Source of the DNA: Cloeon dipterum
Lineage: Eukaryota > Arthropoda > Insecta > Ephemeroptera > Baetidae
Direction of reading: 5' to 3'
Assembly: GCF_949628265.1 (NCBI RefSeq)
Contig: NC_088786.1
Span: 27,239,681 to 27,303,680, forward strand
DNA length: 64,000 bases
Made by a program: the position numbers and the translations under genes. The notes beneath the pieces were generated by a model that made no database searches, had not been told where the DNA came from, and saw nothing but the letters and a program-made list of their open reading frames with translations. Shown piece by piece: positions 52,281-63,803 of the stretch (within the stretch, counting starts at the first letter, position 1; each line of letters starts with the position of its first letter).

Positions 52281-54709
52281 TACTCCAATTTGTTTCAGTT
52301 TAGTTTAGTGTCGACATATTCACAAGTTTGGTTTAGTTTATAGAAGAGGGAGCTCATTAATTAGGGCTGCATTCAGCAGCCGAAGAGTTGAGCAAGAACT
52401 TTCTGTAGAAATATACGGAAAAATAAACAGATCGCTATGATACACCGAGGAGCCTGCACTTAATTTTTAATTGGGAAGGTCATCAATGTGCTGTTATGAA
52501 CCACGATTTTCTATTATAATTAATGGTTTATTTAATTAAGCTTAACTTACCCTGAACTTTCCTAAAAAATTCCAATTTTTTAAGTGAGAATTCTTGAATG
52601 CCAGCACTAAATTCAATTTCAAATAAAAGCCAAGAAACATTGGTGGAGCCTATTATTTAATTAGTGTTTGTATCTACCACATGATCATTCCTTTTGGTTT
52701 AAAATATCCCGAATATATCCCTATTTGGCAATAATTCATAAATTTTAAAAGAAATTAGACTCTTGAGCGATTTCGTTTAAATTTAAAAAAAATATATATG
52801 GAAGATTAGGTAATCTCTGCAGTTGAAATAGTTATGAAATTCGATAGGGGTTTAAGTACGTCCAACAAGAATTTTTAGAAAAGATTTTATAAATGAAATT
52901 TTGTGCCTTTCTCAACCAAAAATAAATAACCGTACCTCTAAACCCTAACACTAACCCCTTCCTCCCCCTATGAAAGTGCCCCCCTTGATGGTAAAAAAAA
53001 ATACTTTTTCTATATGAAACCGGATCCGATGTCGCTTTCAGAGCTCAACGTTCACACAAACTCCATTGGAGTGTGAGAGCAAAAGCAAATTCCTGGCGAA
53101 CAATTGGCGTTGCGGTTGGCTATTGGGAAGTCGTTGAGCGCGGCTCGTCCATAGTTTGCTGAGAAATGCGTGCGTTTGTCTCGGCAGAGAGCACAATGTG
53201 CCCTTCGTCTGGCGACCAACACACAGTGTGCGTGTACGTCGGGAATTTATTTTGCTGATTTTACAAACATTACTATCGATTTTCCTCCCTCGCTGCTCAC
53301 TCACTCTCCGGCTGCCTGCGCGTACGCTCTCTCTGGTACATGGAAACGCCGCCTCCGCTGCCGCCGCCGCGGCCGCACCAGTGTAAATGTCACACACATG
53401 CGTTTTATTTCATTTTTTTCCTGCCCGGCATTTCGGACCGATTAAATTTATTATCTCGTCCGCTCGCTCTCGAGCCAGCCAGCCAGCCGGCCTGATAAAG
53501 CCGCGAGCGCTGGGCATAAATCGCCGAAAATGCGCGACTTTTTCGCCGGGCGCAAAGAAGGAAAAGAAGCGACGAGCTTGCAATTTATTCCAAGGATTTG
53601 GCCCAAGAGAAGGACGACGTGCGAAGTGTGCGCGCCGGAATCAACAGGCAGTTAGCAGCACTGGCTAGTCCAAAGGAAAAAAATAATCATGCTCGCGCTT
53701 ATCTGCGTGCAGTGTGTACTATGGGCGCGCGAGAAGTGCCGCTGGCGATAAGCTCGCGTCTTCCCCTGGATTGCGTGTGTGTGTGTGTGTTGCTGGTTGC
53801 TGCACCGCCACACACTAGAACTTTAATCTCGAAATTAAGTCCGAAACATGTCCACAGACGCGATTGCTAACACGGGAAGCATTTCATTATCATTATCCCC
53901 TTATTGAAATTTCAAATTATTATTGCGGTTTGATTACGACATCGGCCTGGCAACGGGATTTGTTTTACCAATATGCCGGGTTTTGAAAGCTCGAGTGTGT
54001 TGAGCAACCGTGTTACGTTTTTCCAGGCTTCGATTTTCAACACTCTGTGGTGTTTCGACCACCTTGCCTGCCACGCCCTCAAAACCACAGGACGTGGCAC
54101 TGCCACATTGCGAGCAAGTGATTAAAATGTTAGATTAATTAGTTTGAAAAGAAATTAGGAATCAATACATTCACTTGACAAGAAAAATAAATTGGCGTTT
54201 AAATAATCCAATTTACTTTGTTTAATGCTTCACACTCCTTCCTGTGCTTAACTTAACAGTGGAAGTGCGGAGATTTAAATTTCCCGACTGTATTTTACGC
54301 TCCAGGCGAGTCTGAAAAGCAGACAGAGCGCGAAATCAACGAAATTCATTAACTTCAAAAACAAACAGCGCAGAAAAAACAATTTTACAAGAGAATAACA
54401 AATGCGTGTGCACTGGAACACAAGTGACGTCAGTAATATTTCCACACAAACATATTTGCACTTTTTGTCGCATCTCCTCTCTCTCTCTCTCTTCTCATTC
54501 TGTCCAACGGAAAAAGCCAAGCGAATCGATCACGGCAACGGCACACATCGTGCCTCGTACTTACACGCATAATTAGCTGCCACACATGTACACACTGCGC
54601 GCAGATTAATCTTAAAGGAAAACAAATACACACAATCGTCGTCATTCATGATATTTGAAGGAAAATTCCAAAGGCGCTGCTACGTCATCGTCATCCCGTC
54701 CGTTGAGCG
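52281..54709. other. Desert sequence downstream of mir-184
   Basis: No supported gene. It becomes GC-rich with CT/CA tracts from about 53.1 kb, with a GCC/GCG triplet run near 53350-53375, a (GT)n run near 53775-53790 and a CT run near 54476-54492. On the minus strand this is downstream of mir-184 and may belong to its primary transcript. Confidence 0.45.
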
Positions 54710-54793
54710 TCTCTCTCACAAGCCCTTATCAGTTCTCCGTCCAGTTATGCATGTCACACAAGACCAGAGAATGGTAAGGAAGCGTAAGAGACA
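54710..54793 (-). ncRNA. mir-184: microRNA mir-184 precursor
   Basis: The minus strand at 54743-54722 contains the complete 22-nt mature miR-184-3p as I know it from flies and vertebrates (starting TGGACGGAGAACTG and ending in AAGGGC). The opposite arm at about 54779-54757 (CCTTACCATTCTCTGGTC) pairs with it and resembles fly miR-184-5p. The loop is about 13 nt (54756-54744, TGACATGCATAAC). The stem continues below the mature duplex (TCTCTTAC against GTGAGAGA), as needed for Drosha processing. miR-184 is an ancient bilaterian microRNA with roles in eye, nervous system and germline. It sits alone in a gene desert, so it must have its own primary transcript. Confidence 0.96.
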
Positions 54794-55027
54794 TGGGGCA
54801 GGCGTGCAGGCGGCTGGGCGCTGGTCTGAAATCGCAAATCAATCGCAGCACAAATCGAACGAATACATACACACGCAATGAGAGCAGAATGAGAAAAGAA
54901 CGCGAGAGCGAAACAATCGGCGCGCGTATACATGGGAATTGGGAGATAAAGCAGCGAATAAAGCAAGCAAGCAGCAGGCAGGCTGTGTGCTCGCTTGTGA
55001 GTGTGTATCGCTCGCTCGTTTTTCTTT

Positions 55028-55060
55028 TCTCTCTCTCTCTCACACACACACTCACACACA
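55028..55060. repeat. Compound (CT)n(CA)n microsatellite
   Basis: CT run followed by interrupted CA run, about 300 bp upstream of the mir-184 hairpin on the minus strand. Confidence 0.8.
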
Positions 55061-55129
55061 TACAAAAAGCGGCCGAGCAGCCACATGTGTGCGCCGCTAT
55101 TGACGAGCGCTTTCTCACTTCCCTTTATT

Positions 55130-55600
55130 CTCTCTCCCCATCATCCGTCGGCGGGGCCCACATGCACGAGGGGCGCGACCCGCACGCCAAACGACGCACG
55201 AGCGAACGGCCCCCGACGCCGGGGGCCCGCCGGAGGCCCCCGTCGGCCGGCGAAAGGGGAGTATAGAGCGCACAAAGGCCGGCAGGGCGCAACCCCCTAA
55301 GATATAGACACCCGAGGGCAGAAGCAGCCCCGCCTATGCGAGCCGGGGCCCTGCGAGGGCCCCGGCCGCCGCCCCAGTCATACTTACGACGGCCTCTCGG
55401 GGCCCGGAGCACTGCGGCCGGCGGGTGCGACGACGGAGAGCGGCTGAAAGACGTCGAGCCGCCGAGAAAATCGTTAATTCTGCCTAAAATGGAGGGCTCG
55501 CTGCTGTGTAATCGTGACGTTGCGTTAGGAAGTACTCGAACAGGGAGGCGCATTGGCACCATGGCCGGAAGCTTCGGATTCTGCGCGGCCAAATTTTAAA
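55130..55600 (-). promoter_or_regulatory. GC-rich block with strong minus-strand 5' splice site; possible first exon of pri-mir-184
   Basis: A CpG-rich island in otherwise AT-rich DNA. On the minus strand it contains a near-consensus 5' splice site (GTC before GTAAGTATGA, boundary at 55388/55387), about 600 nt upstream of the mir-184 hairpin. An ORF runs through it (55592-55125) but ignores the splice site and has no known domain. I infer a non-coding or 5' UTR exon of a minus-strand transcript, with mir-184 in the following intron. No TATA box is seen here. Confidence 0.4.
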
Positions 55601-57340
55601 TAGTATGTGCAGCAGCGTTCCACTTGCGCGCCACGCTCGGCCGCCGTCGGCGCCCGCTCCTCCACCGACGGGGGTCGTTCAACCGCGCGCACTCGTGCGA
55701 ATTTCGCCGAACAAACTCTAGTCGATTCAAAAATGCCGGTCACAAAAGCCGATATTAAAGATTCCGAATAATTCTAAAGGAAAATATCCTGAAATTTTGA
55801 AACTCTGAAAACGAATTTTCAGGCCAGGAACAGGAGGAGCTGTTCTGTTCCTTGCGACTTTGAGCCTGAATTTTTCGCAATTAGGCAAACCGGAGTGCAC
55901 GCCTCTCGAGGGGGTTGCCTGATTTTGCGTTTCCAAGGAGCAACCGGTTTGCTCTGCACTCACACACACGCCGTCGGCTGCTCCTTAACTAATTCTCCTG
56001 TGCACACGGCACACGTGTCGCATTCTGATTACTGCTCTTTCTCGCGTTTGCTCTCGGCGCGCTAGCAAAAGGAATAATAGGACGGGTGAAAATAAAAATG
56101 GACGGACGCTGTTTTAAAAATTTAGCACTGGATGCGAGTGCTAAGCCAGAAACTCTTGTCGTGGATAATAATTTATAGACTGCGCCAAAAGCAGTAAAAA
56201 CAAGCACACACACACATACGTTCATGCACGCGTTTCTACTTTTGTTTCGTCCGCTTATTGCTTTCGGCTAGGGACCTGGGCGAAAAAATGCAGACGTTTG
56301 CGAAACACGGAAGCTTGGCCTGCATGAGTAATTGGTTATGATTCAAAATTTATGCTCTCGTACGTGGCCAGTATATTTTTGTGATAAATAATATGGCAAT
56401 AATTCACTAAGCTCTTTGAGGAAATTTTTAAACCTCTCGCGCTTTCATTTTGATATCGTAAATGAGTATAATAGGCATCCGTGAAGCGGTTGCGCGCATT
56501 TTTATAGTCACAGCGCGCAGTGGGAGCCTCAATTCCATTTCATCAGCAGTAAATTGAAGGAAGGAAACAATGAAGGCAAGGGGAAGTGATAAAATGGTCT
56601 TTCCTGCTCGCGAGCGCACATTCTAAAAGCTAAGAAGGCTTCTCGTCCGTTTTGTCCAAGCCGTCAAATCCAAATACGTACCAAAATACACATCAACCTC
56701 TTTTTTCCAATTGCTTTCACTGAGAGCAATTCTCCTCGTTTTTGCTAAATAATCGTGGCGTCCTGCTCTTTCTCAGATTTCATCTGGTAATACAATCCTG
56801 TCAGCCCTCGAGACATTTCCAATTTGTTTGTCAAACCTAGAAATTTTTCAATGCGTTGAGAAATATAATTTTTAACAGGCTTATTAATTTACTCCTAAGA
56901 AAACATTTATGACCGGCGTGCACTGCATTATTTAACAGGAAACTATATGGGCGTGCCTGAGCGCTGATAAAAATTTAAGTATAAATTTTTAATATCTATG
57001 AACACGTATTAGGGCTGTTAATACTTTTAGTAAAATGATTTTTCCTAATCAACTCTACTTTTTACTGAATTTTGAAAATACTCCACACAGTTTAGATCTT
57101 TTTAAAACCAAGCTACTACAATCTCGTTTTTGTTCAAATACTTCTAACTATATATTTCCTCAGCTGCACTACACTATGGCTTGAGTATATTATTTTACTT
57201 TGCACGCTCTGTTGGGCGTGGAGATAAGGGAGTCTGTTGGATTTCTTTCAGCTTGCAATTTATTTGCAGATGCTGTTCGAGATACCTTATCAGGAGAGCG
57301 GAAACATATTTTATTTGCTACAGATCAAGATGAGGGAGAG

Positions 57341-57343
<3 letters not shown>

Positions 57344-57382
<39 letters not shown>
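57344..57382. repeat. (GA)n microsatellite
   Basis: About 19 nearly perfect GA units, followed by a shorter GA run to about 57398. GAGAG words are also binding sites for GAGA factor in flies, so this may be regulatory. Confidence 0.85.
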
Positions 57383-57385
<3 letters not shown>

Positions 57386-57872
57386 TGAGAGAGAGAGAAA
57401 AAGCAACGTACTTTACACAGGCTTGACCGTCTCCGGGTCTCCGGCTCGGTTGTTGCAACAAGTATACAAAACGTGAGAGAAAAATGAAGAGTTGGCTTAG
57501 CTGGATGGGGAGCAAGTTCTACGAGTCTAGCTAGCGAGCAAAAAAATCGATGGGTGCCGCATGCAGGGCGCAGAGACCAACCAACGTTTACTTACATATC
57601 TGCGGCCAATTTTCGCACTCTCCGAAATTAGCTTTTCGCAAAGCCTGCCATTTTTACTCTGTCTCTCTCGCTCTTTCGGTCTGAAATTTGCTCCGCTCTC
57701 AGTGTCTCTCTCAATATCTCGCTCGTTCTCTCAGTCAGTCAGCAGTAAGTGTGAGTGTGTGCTCCCTCTTTCTCAGCGCAAAATCAATTTGGCCTTTGTC
57801 TGCTCCGGTTGCCTCCTGCGGGTAGTGTCGCTGCTGCCTGTGTCATTTTGCTCCGCTCCCGAGATGAGCATG

Positions 57873-57883
57873 CCCCTTTTATA
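57873..57883 (-). promoter_or_regulatory. Strong TATA box, candidate distal promoter of pri-mir-184
   Basis: TATAAAAGGGG on the minus strand, close to an ideal core-promoter TATA box, with no protein gene starting downstream of it. Transcription from about 57.85 kb on the minus strand would run into mir-184 3.1 kb later. Function is inferred from sequence and position only. Confidence 0.4.
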
Positions 57884-59512
57884 GACCCGGCAGCCGTTGC
57901 CATGGAGACTCGCGCATGACCCTCCATCTCGGGCTGAATATCGTTCTCCTGTGTATATAGCACCGTTTGCTGGAGGGATGCTAATGCCCTAAACCGTGGG
58001 TGGGTCGGTGTATGTGTGTGTGTGATATACCTATTGGACTCTCGCGCGCGCTTGCCGAGCTGCACGAAGAGAGAGTATGGAGCGCGGACGGTGTTTTGCC
58101 ATTACTCTTTCCTAGCAGCTTTCAGGCCTCGCTTGTATAGCTGCTGCTGCTTCTTCAATTCAATCAAGAGAGAGCTCGCAAATTAATATGTTTGCCTCCC
58201 TCAAACTTAACCGTTATTTAGCCTACCCAGCTGTCTCATTTTCTGTAAAGATAGTCCAGGCGCTAGTTTTATTTGAATAAAAATATCCAGTTTGAGGTTT
58301 TAAATATTTATTTGTTTGTGCGTTTTAATCAACAACAGGCTCTTTATAGAGAGAGCAAAAACACAAAAAGCTCGGCTCACTGAAGAATTGGCCAGCATAA
58401 ACTATTAAAAAAGGGCAGAAAATAAAGTTGAACGATCGATAGAAAATATTTTACACAAGCTTATTTACAGAAAACTGCTGTTTGCATGAAATAATTTTTC
58501 GTTACAATTTTAAATTCATGAATAGGTAAGCAATATTTTTCAATTCCAAAACACAATGTTTATTTATCACTTATAATTTGTGTAGTTACAACAGAATCAC
58601 GTTAAAATGCTCGCAATTGTTATTGTTATGGCAAATATCTAAAAGAGCATCATATATTACACTTTAGCTTTAAATCTGATGTAGACCAGTTGTAAGCAAG
58701 CGATTTAATATAAATCCCTTGTTTGGTAACAAATTTTATGTTACTATTGATGATAAAAATTTGCGTTAATTGGCAGCTATTAATTGTGAATTGCGAGAGA
58801 TGAACCACAGGTCTTAATTTTCACTTTTTTGAGTCTGTAAGTTATTTTATATAGATAAATTCGTACTACCGTTAACTTTTAGTTAAATAAAGGAGAGATT
58901 AAATGGAATATATCCGCCCACATGTCTTTTACTGCCTCTTCTACCAAGTATTGATTATTTCAACCAATGTTCTCTCGCTGTAAACACTCGTGTAGAACTT
59001 CGTGATCAATAATTTAGCTACAACTCTCTTATTCCTGCAGCATCAATTGTTTTGTACGCTGAATCAAGACGAAGATTTCATTTCCAGGATCGGTTGTAAT
59101 GAAACACAGATGTAGGATCTTTTTAAGAATAGCGCAATACAGTTCATTGATTGGCATTCGTAGCAAATAAAGAAGCATCATAGTTTCATTCATTGTATAA
59201 GTTGTTGAAAATTTTAGTTGCCTTGATACAAGAATATATTATTTAATAACCGTAAAGCTTACAATAATATAAATACTGTGAAGATTATCATCTCAGGAAT
59301 AATAAAGCAGTGCTAAAATTGCTTTTCGCTCACATGACTTGATCCAATAATTTAAATTCTTAAACATGAAAATGCTGAATAAGTTTTAAAAAGAATTGGA
59401 TTATTATTATTATGCAAGGATAACAGTAAACCGCACTTCCCCCAACCACAACAGCATCAATCTATTTTTACATCTCAATATGCATCAAATGTATAAAATT
59501 GCAGCAAGTCTT

Positions 59513-62500
59513 TCAAGATAAGAATGGGTTGGGCACACTGCTCGCGGGAGCCGGCTTGGGGAAGCTGGACACTGGAGCCCACGGGTCGTTCATTTGGCCA
59601 GACTGCTGCATCATCTGGTTCATGCTTGGCTTAGGCTGCGTTGCTGGCGATACTGCCGCAAATGGGTTCACTGGGGCAGCTGCAATCGGATTGTAATTAG
59701 CTAGAAGAGCTAGAAGTAAGCAGAAAAACAACGCATCCATTAGTTAGTGCAAAACGGAAAATAAGAGGACACCACAAACACACAATCCAAAATTATATCA
59801 CGAGATCCTGCTTTTGCTATAGATTTTATCATAGTTTCAAAGCAAAATAGAAATGGTGCAAATTAGTCCATGCTTTTAACTGTCAATCCCATTAAAAAAA
59901 TAAATCAATTTAAAACTTCAAAAGTTATTTTAAGAGTCTTAAAAAGAGGTATTATGTATGCATGCCTGTAAATTTTAAGTGAACGGAAGAATGACCAACC
60001 AATTCATGCATAAAATTTGCGCCTAGATTCAGGTATTCTTTGATTGCACAAGTTTAGAATTGTTAGTAATTTTCAAGCCACCTTTATAAAAAAGCAGCAA
60101 TTTATTTACCTTGGTTGGATTGCTTTGCTGGGACCAAATTGTCCAAATTAACAAGTGCAAAGTTTTCACCCAAAAATGATTTGGGAAGATTTGAACTCGT
60201 CGATGGGCCTGATGTCGTTGATGTACTGTTTGGCAGAGCATCGATAAGATTTTGCACTTGGAAAGGATCAGCTTTAACAGGAGCGAGATCAATTTTATAT
60301 GTTGTGCACCATTGGAAGTATGAAGCATTCATTACCATTATTGTTCTTAAGCATATCAAAACTAGTGTCGTTATTGCTTAAGAATTGGTTGGAAGGTGAG
60401 GGCGACCACGGATTTGCATTCGAGATGGCCGGTTGCCAGGCGTCTAGTGTGGGCCCTGTGTACACAGTGATAAGTAACGCTAGCGACTCAGTAAAACTGC
60501 AAAATATTTACCACTTGTGTTCCATGGGTCATTGCTCGGAGGTGGCGAAGACACAGCCCAAGGATCAGACTTCTGTTAAATAAAATAAGTAAACGGTTAG
60601 AGTTGTGAAATAGCATCACAATGTATTTACACAAAAATTTGTAACAACCGTGGACACAGCAAGGTTGCAATTTTTGTGTTAAATTATTTCAAAATGGAAA
60701 AAAATATTAACTGAGACAGTATAAAATCGTCACTTCCCCCAATTTTATTAATTCTACTCAATTATTAACCTTGCGCTTGCAAGGAATGCATGCAAAGCAA
60801 TTATTTTATTATATTTCAAAATATATTGTGATTCTAGATAAGCTTTGCTGTGCGTAAACATAATCATCCCCATGTTTCGAGAGTTTATAATCTTTTTGGC
60901 AGAACCAATCATCAAATGAGAGAGTAACTCCAATGATACAAAGATGTGTTAAACAGCGTCAATTAAAAAAGATGATGGGGATGTTACATATTTGGCAAAG
61001 TTGATGCAATATTAAGTTAATGTTGAAGCCATCCTCTTTATTTTGAAATTGATTTATTTTTAACGTTGTTTTTTTTTTAACTAATCCAACTGTCTTAATA
61101 AATTTATATTTTGTGAACTTTAGCAAGAGCATACTGAAGAAGTAAGAACAAATTTTTATAAATTACATCCTTCAGATTGGAAACTCAATGATAACGAAGT
61201 TTTCTTTAAGTAAGCGACCACAGCACAGGGTTCCAATATCATCACAATTGAAGTATCTAAGAGAATATATGAAAGACCCAGACTTTCAAAGGGTTACATT
61301 CATTTGCTGTACAGGTATTTTCACGAGGCATGAAAGTTTACACCAAAAATGTTTCAAAAACAAAAAACAACGTTACAGCTCACAAATTAATTATTATTGT
61401 TATTAATTTGAAGCTGCTGACTAAAAATAGTGAGCATTTGTAGCAGTATACTTAGAGCGTAGAAATAATGCTGTGCACGCTTTTGACTAATAAATTAGTG
61501 AAAGATGCCAATGAAGGTAGAAGCACTCAAGTTATTCATAATTATCAGAAGAAATTAAATGTAGCTTCCTTGGTGAGAAGCGAACTTTTTATTTCTACAG
61601 CTAAGTCTTGCTCTACTTGTTTTGCAGCTAGTAGTTGCAGCACTAATTCAAGAACGTCCTCTGTTATCCTCAGCTCACAGACGGGACAGGAAGCTCGTGA
61701 ATTAGAGCTGCAACCAGTAGCCGAAACTAGCAGAGCAGGACATTTCTGTAGAAAAATAAATTTTCTGTGGATAAATCTTGGTGCAGTTTTGAGGAAACTG
61801 CATTTAATTTCTTCTGAAGATAAATTAAGCACTCACACAGATTGAAATAGTATCATCTTACCTGTGAAGGCTTATTCGCGGAATCAAAGTTTAAGTCAAA
61901 AGCATCAGCAACAGGTTCTGGGCTGATGTCTAACAAGTCCAGCATATGACTCTGAGGCGTTGGAGAGCTAAACAGAGAAAGAAAAATAATTAATTTAGCT
62001 TAAATATGTAGAGCAGACTTCAAACCTCGGAGACGTTGGCCAGGCACTAGCGGAAGCTTGTGCTTGAGGCTGCTTGCACTCCTCTTGGCTTTGAGATAAA
62101 GCCAGTTGGAGCCGAACGTCATCACTGCGCTTCCGCGCTTCCTCCTGGTCCGCCTCCTCTCTGGACATGGCGAGGGCCAGCTGCAGCTGAAGCTCCTCCT
62201 CGCCGATGGTCTGTGGACGGGCATTTTCCAGCTCTGATGAAACAGAAGAATGCATTCGGTTTCGACCTATAATTAGCAAAGCGCTTTTAGCTTTAAAAAA
62301 ATGGGGGTTAGGTGCAGCTGTTTACCTCTCTCGTCCGTAGTACTGTGAGCCTGGAAAATTGTCAATATTAGTATGGCAAATAGAGGAATGATTGAAATGT
62401 CTAAGATTACTGTGGAAAGCAATACATCTGCAACCACTCTGGACTATAAAAATGTTGTGTCGTTACAACACAATTTTAACTTTAAACAAAAAAGATTTTC

Positions 62501-63803
62501 CTACAAACAACAAAATTCGCTAAAAAATGAAGCTGGCAAGAGTCTATGAACTATTGATGTGACCGGCTCATACTTACAGGAGTGCCTGACGGGCTTTCCA
62601 GAAATTCCTGGAAGGAGTGAATTAGAACGTTTCGCCCAAGGCAATCTTAATCTTAATGGATGAAAAGCATGGATACAAGAGAAGTTCAAGACAGAAACGT
62701 GATTAAATAGAGCAGAGGTGGGAGTATCGAAATATCGCATGTGTTGAAGATGCAGACAGTCACACAGTGGAACTGAAGCTAAATGACAACTCACGACATC
62801 ACTGCTGAGACTATTCTGAGCTTGGGCTAGTCGCTCCTTGGCTTTCAAGGCGCGAACCCTTTCATTCTTCAGTTTCTCGTCGTCCTTGAGCAAAGATACC
62901 AACTGCTTTGCTTTCTCCCTCACGTTAAGGCCCTGGTCATGGCTTTCTTCGATGTGCTGGAAGTCTCTCAGGGTCTGGATGACGAAAATATTTTCTTTGC
63001 ACTGACTGGCCACCTGCGAGGAGAATAAAAGTTCAGTCGTGACTCCCAGAGGGAAAGAAAAGGGCTCACCTTCTCAGATCCTGTCTTGATTAAATATTCA
63101 AGGAGCATCAAGGCTTTGTACACATGCCGCCAGTTCTTGCCATGATCGTTTAGTCTCTTCCAAACCATTTGCATTATTTCGGTGAAGGCAACAACATTAT
63201 AAGTCAGGTCGGCAATTTCGGACATGATTGTTGAGGAAGGACCCCATGGGTCGTTGCTTGTGGCCTCTCGAACTTTGACCTGAGGGTAAAAATTAATTAT
63301 GAGACAGATAGAATTTGATGACAGCAATACTCTGAGGAAACATGGCAATTTTAATTCATTATTTTAGTTGTCTAAGAAAATTAAATACATAATAATACAT
63401 TATTTTTGTCCCAAGATAATTATTTTAATTGGATATTAAGGACAAAATTTTACTTTCTTCCAGACAAGATTAAGTTATATATTTTTATTTTAAATTTCAA
63501 TTCTAAGAAAACTGTTGGTAGTAATTTCCCAGTTAAATAGCTGAAGCAACTCAATACTCAAACTGTATTACACATCGGTGTTTTGAAAAACACCAGAAAG
63601 TTCTACTTGATGTAAATTGCGGCTGAGTGCATTAGTCAACCAGTTCTCTTATCGCCTTCCTCTTGATGACAAGTACAGGGCATAGAATGAACGGAATGAG
63701 TACGCAAACCAACCTGAGCATCCGAGTAATTGTGGGCTAAATTTTTCACTGTCCGCCGAATTCCGGCGACGTTCACTTGAATGTCTGCTTTCTTACTCCC
63801 CAT
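59513..63803 (-). CDS. lqf: Epsin (liquid facets), endocytic clathrin adaptor
   Basis: Membrane-bending clathrin adaptor for endocytosis of ubiquitinated cargo, notably Notch ligands in flies. Eleven coding exons on the minus strand: 63803-63714, 63279-63070, 63013-62795, 62607-62578, 62350-62326, 62266-62026, 61967-61862, 60572-60512, 60455-60336, 60271-60110, 59700-59513, giving 483 residues with consistent phases. ENTH domain about residues 10-150 (NVAGIRRTVKNLAHNYSDAQVKVREATSNDPWGPSS, then the invariant helices to LVSLLKDDEKL). UIM1 about 214-231 (EEELQLQLALAMSREEA) and UIM2 about 238-253 (SDDVRLQLALSQSQEE). Clathrin box MLDLLDI. AP-2-binding DPW motifs (SDPWAV, NDPWNT, NDPWAP), FLGENFALVNLDNLV, and EH-binding NPF motifs (VNPFAA and C-terminal NPFLS). 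The ATG follows a 3' splice site directly, so the 5' UTR exon lies upstream. Confidence 0.95.
60573..61861. other. Epsin intron 7 (1289 bp) with unassigned ORFs
   Basis: This is the largest intron of the gene. On the minus strand 61832-61545 an open frame follows a possible acceptor (TTTTCTACAG) and reads KCPALLVSATGC, SCPVCELRITEDVLELVLQLLAAKQ and then an early stop; its Cys pairs and Leu-rich helix look protein-like. On the plus strand 61107-61320, two short stretches flanked by splice-like sites encode QLKYLREYMKDPDFQRVTF. I recognise neither. They may be alternative exons, a nested gene or a decayed insertion. Confidence 0.35.

Larger units (their letters stand above)
54796..59512. other. 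Region upstream of mir-184 and downstream of epsin
   Basis: No supported protein gene. Contains GC-rich and purine/pyrimidine-tract-rich sequence at 54.9-55.7 and 57.3-58.1 kb, typical of insect developmental promoters, then AT-rich DNA up to the epsin 3' end. Candidate promoter elements are listed separately. Confidence 0.5.

Noticed and set aside
55125-55592. 155-codon minus-strand ORF in the GC-rich block (and overlapping plus-strand ORFs)
   Set aside because: High GC lowers stop-codon frequency on all frames. The translations are Arg/Pro/Gly-rich and low-complexity, and the frame runs through a strong splice site.
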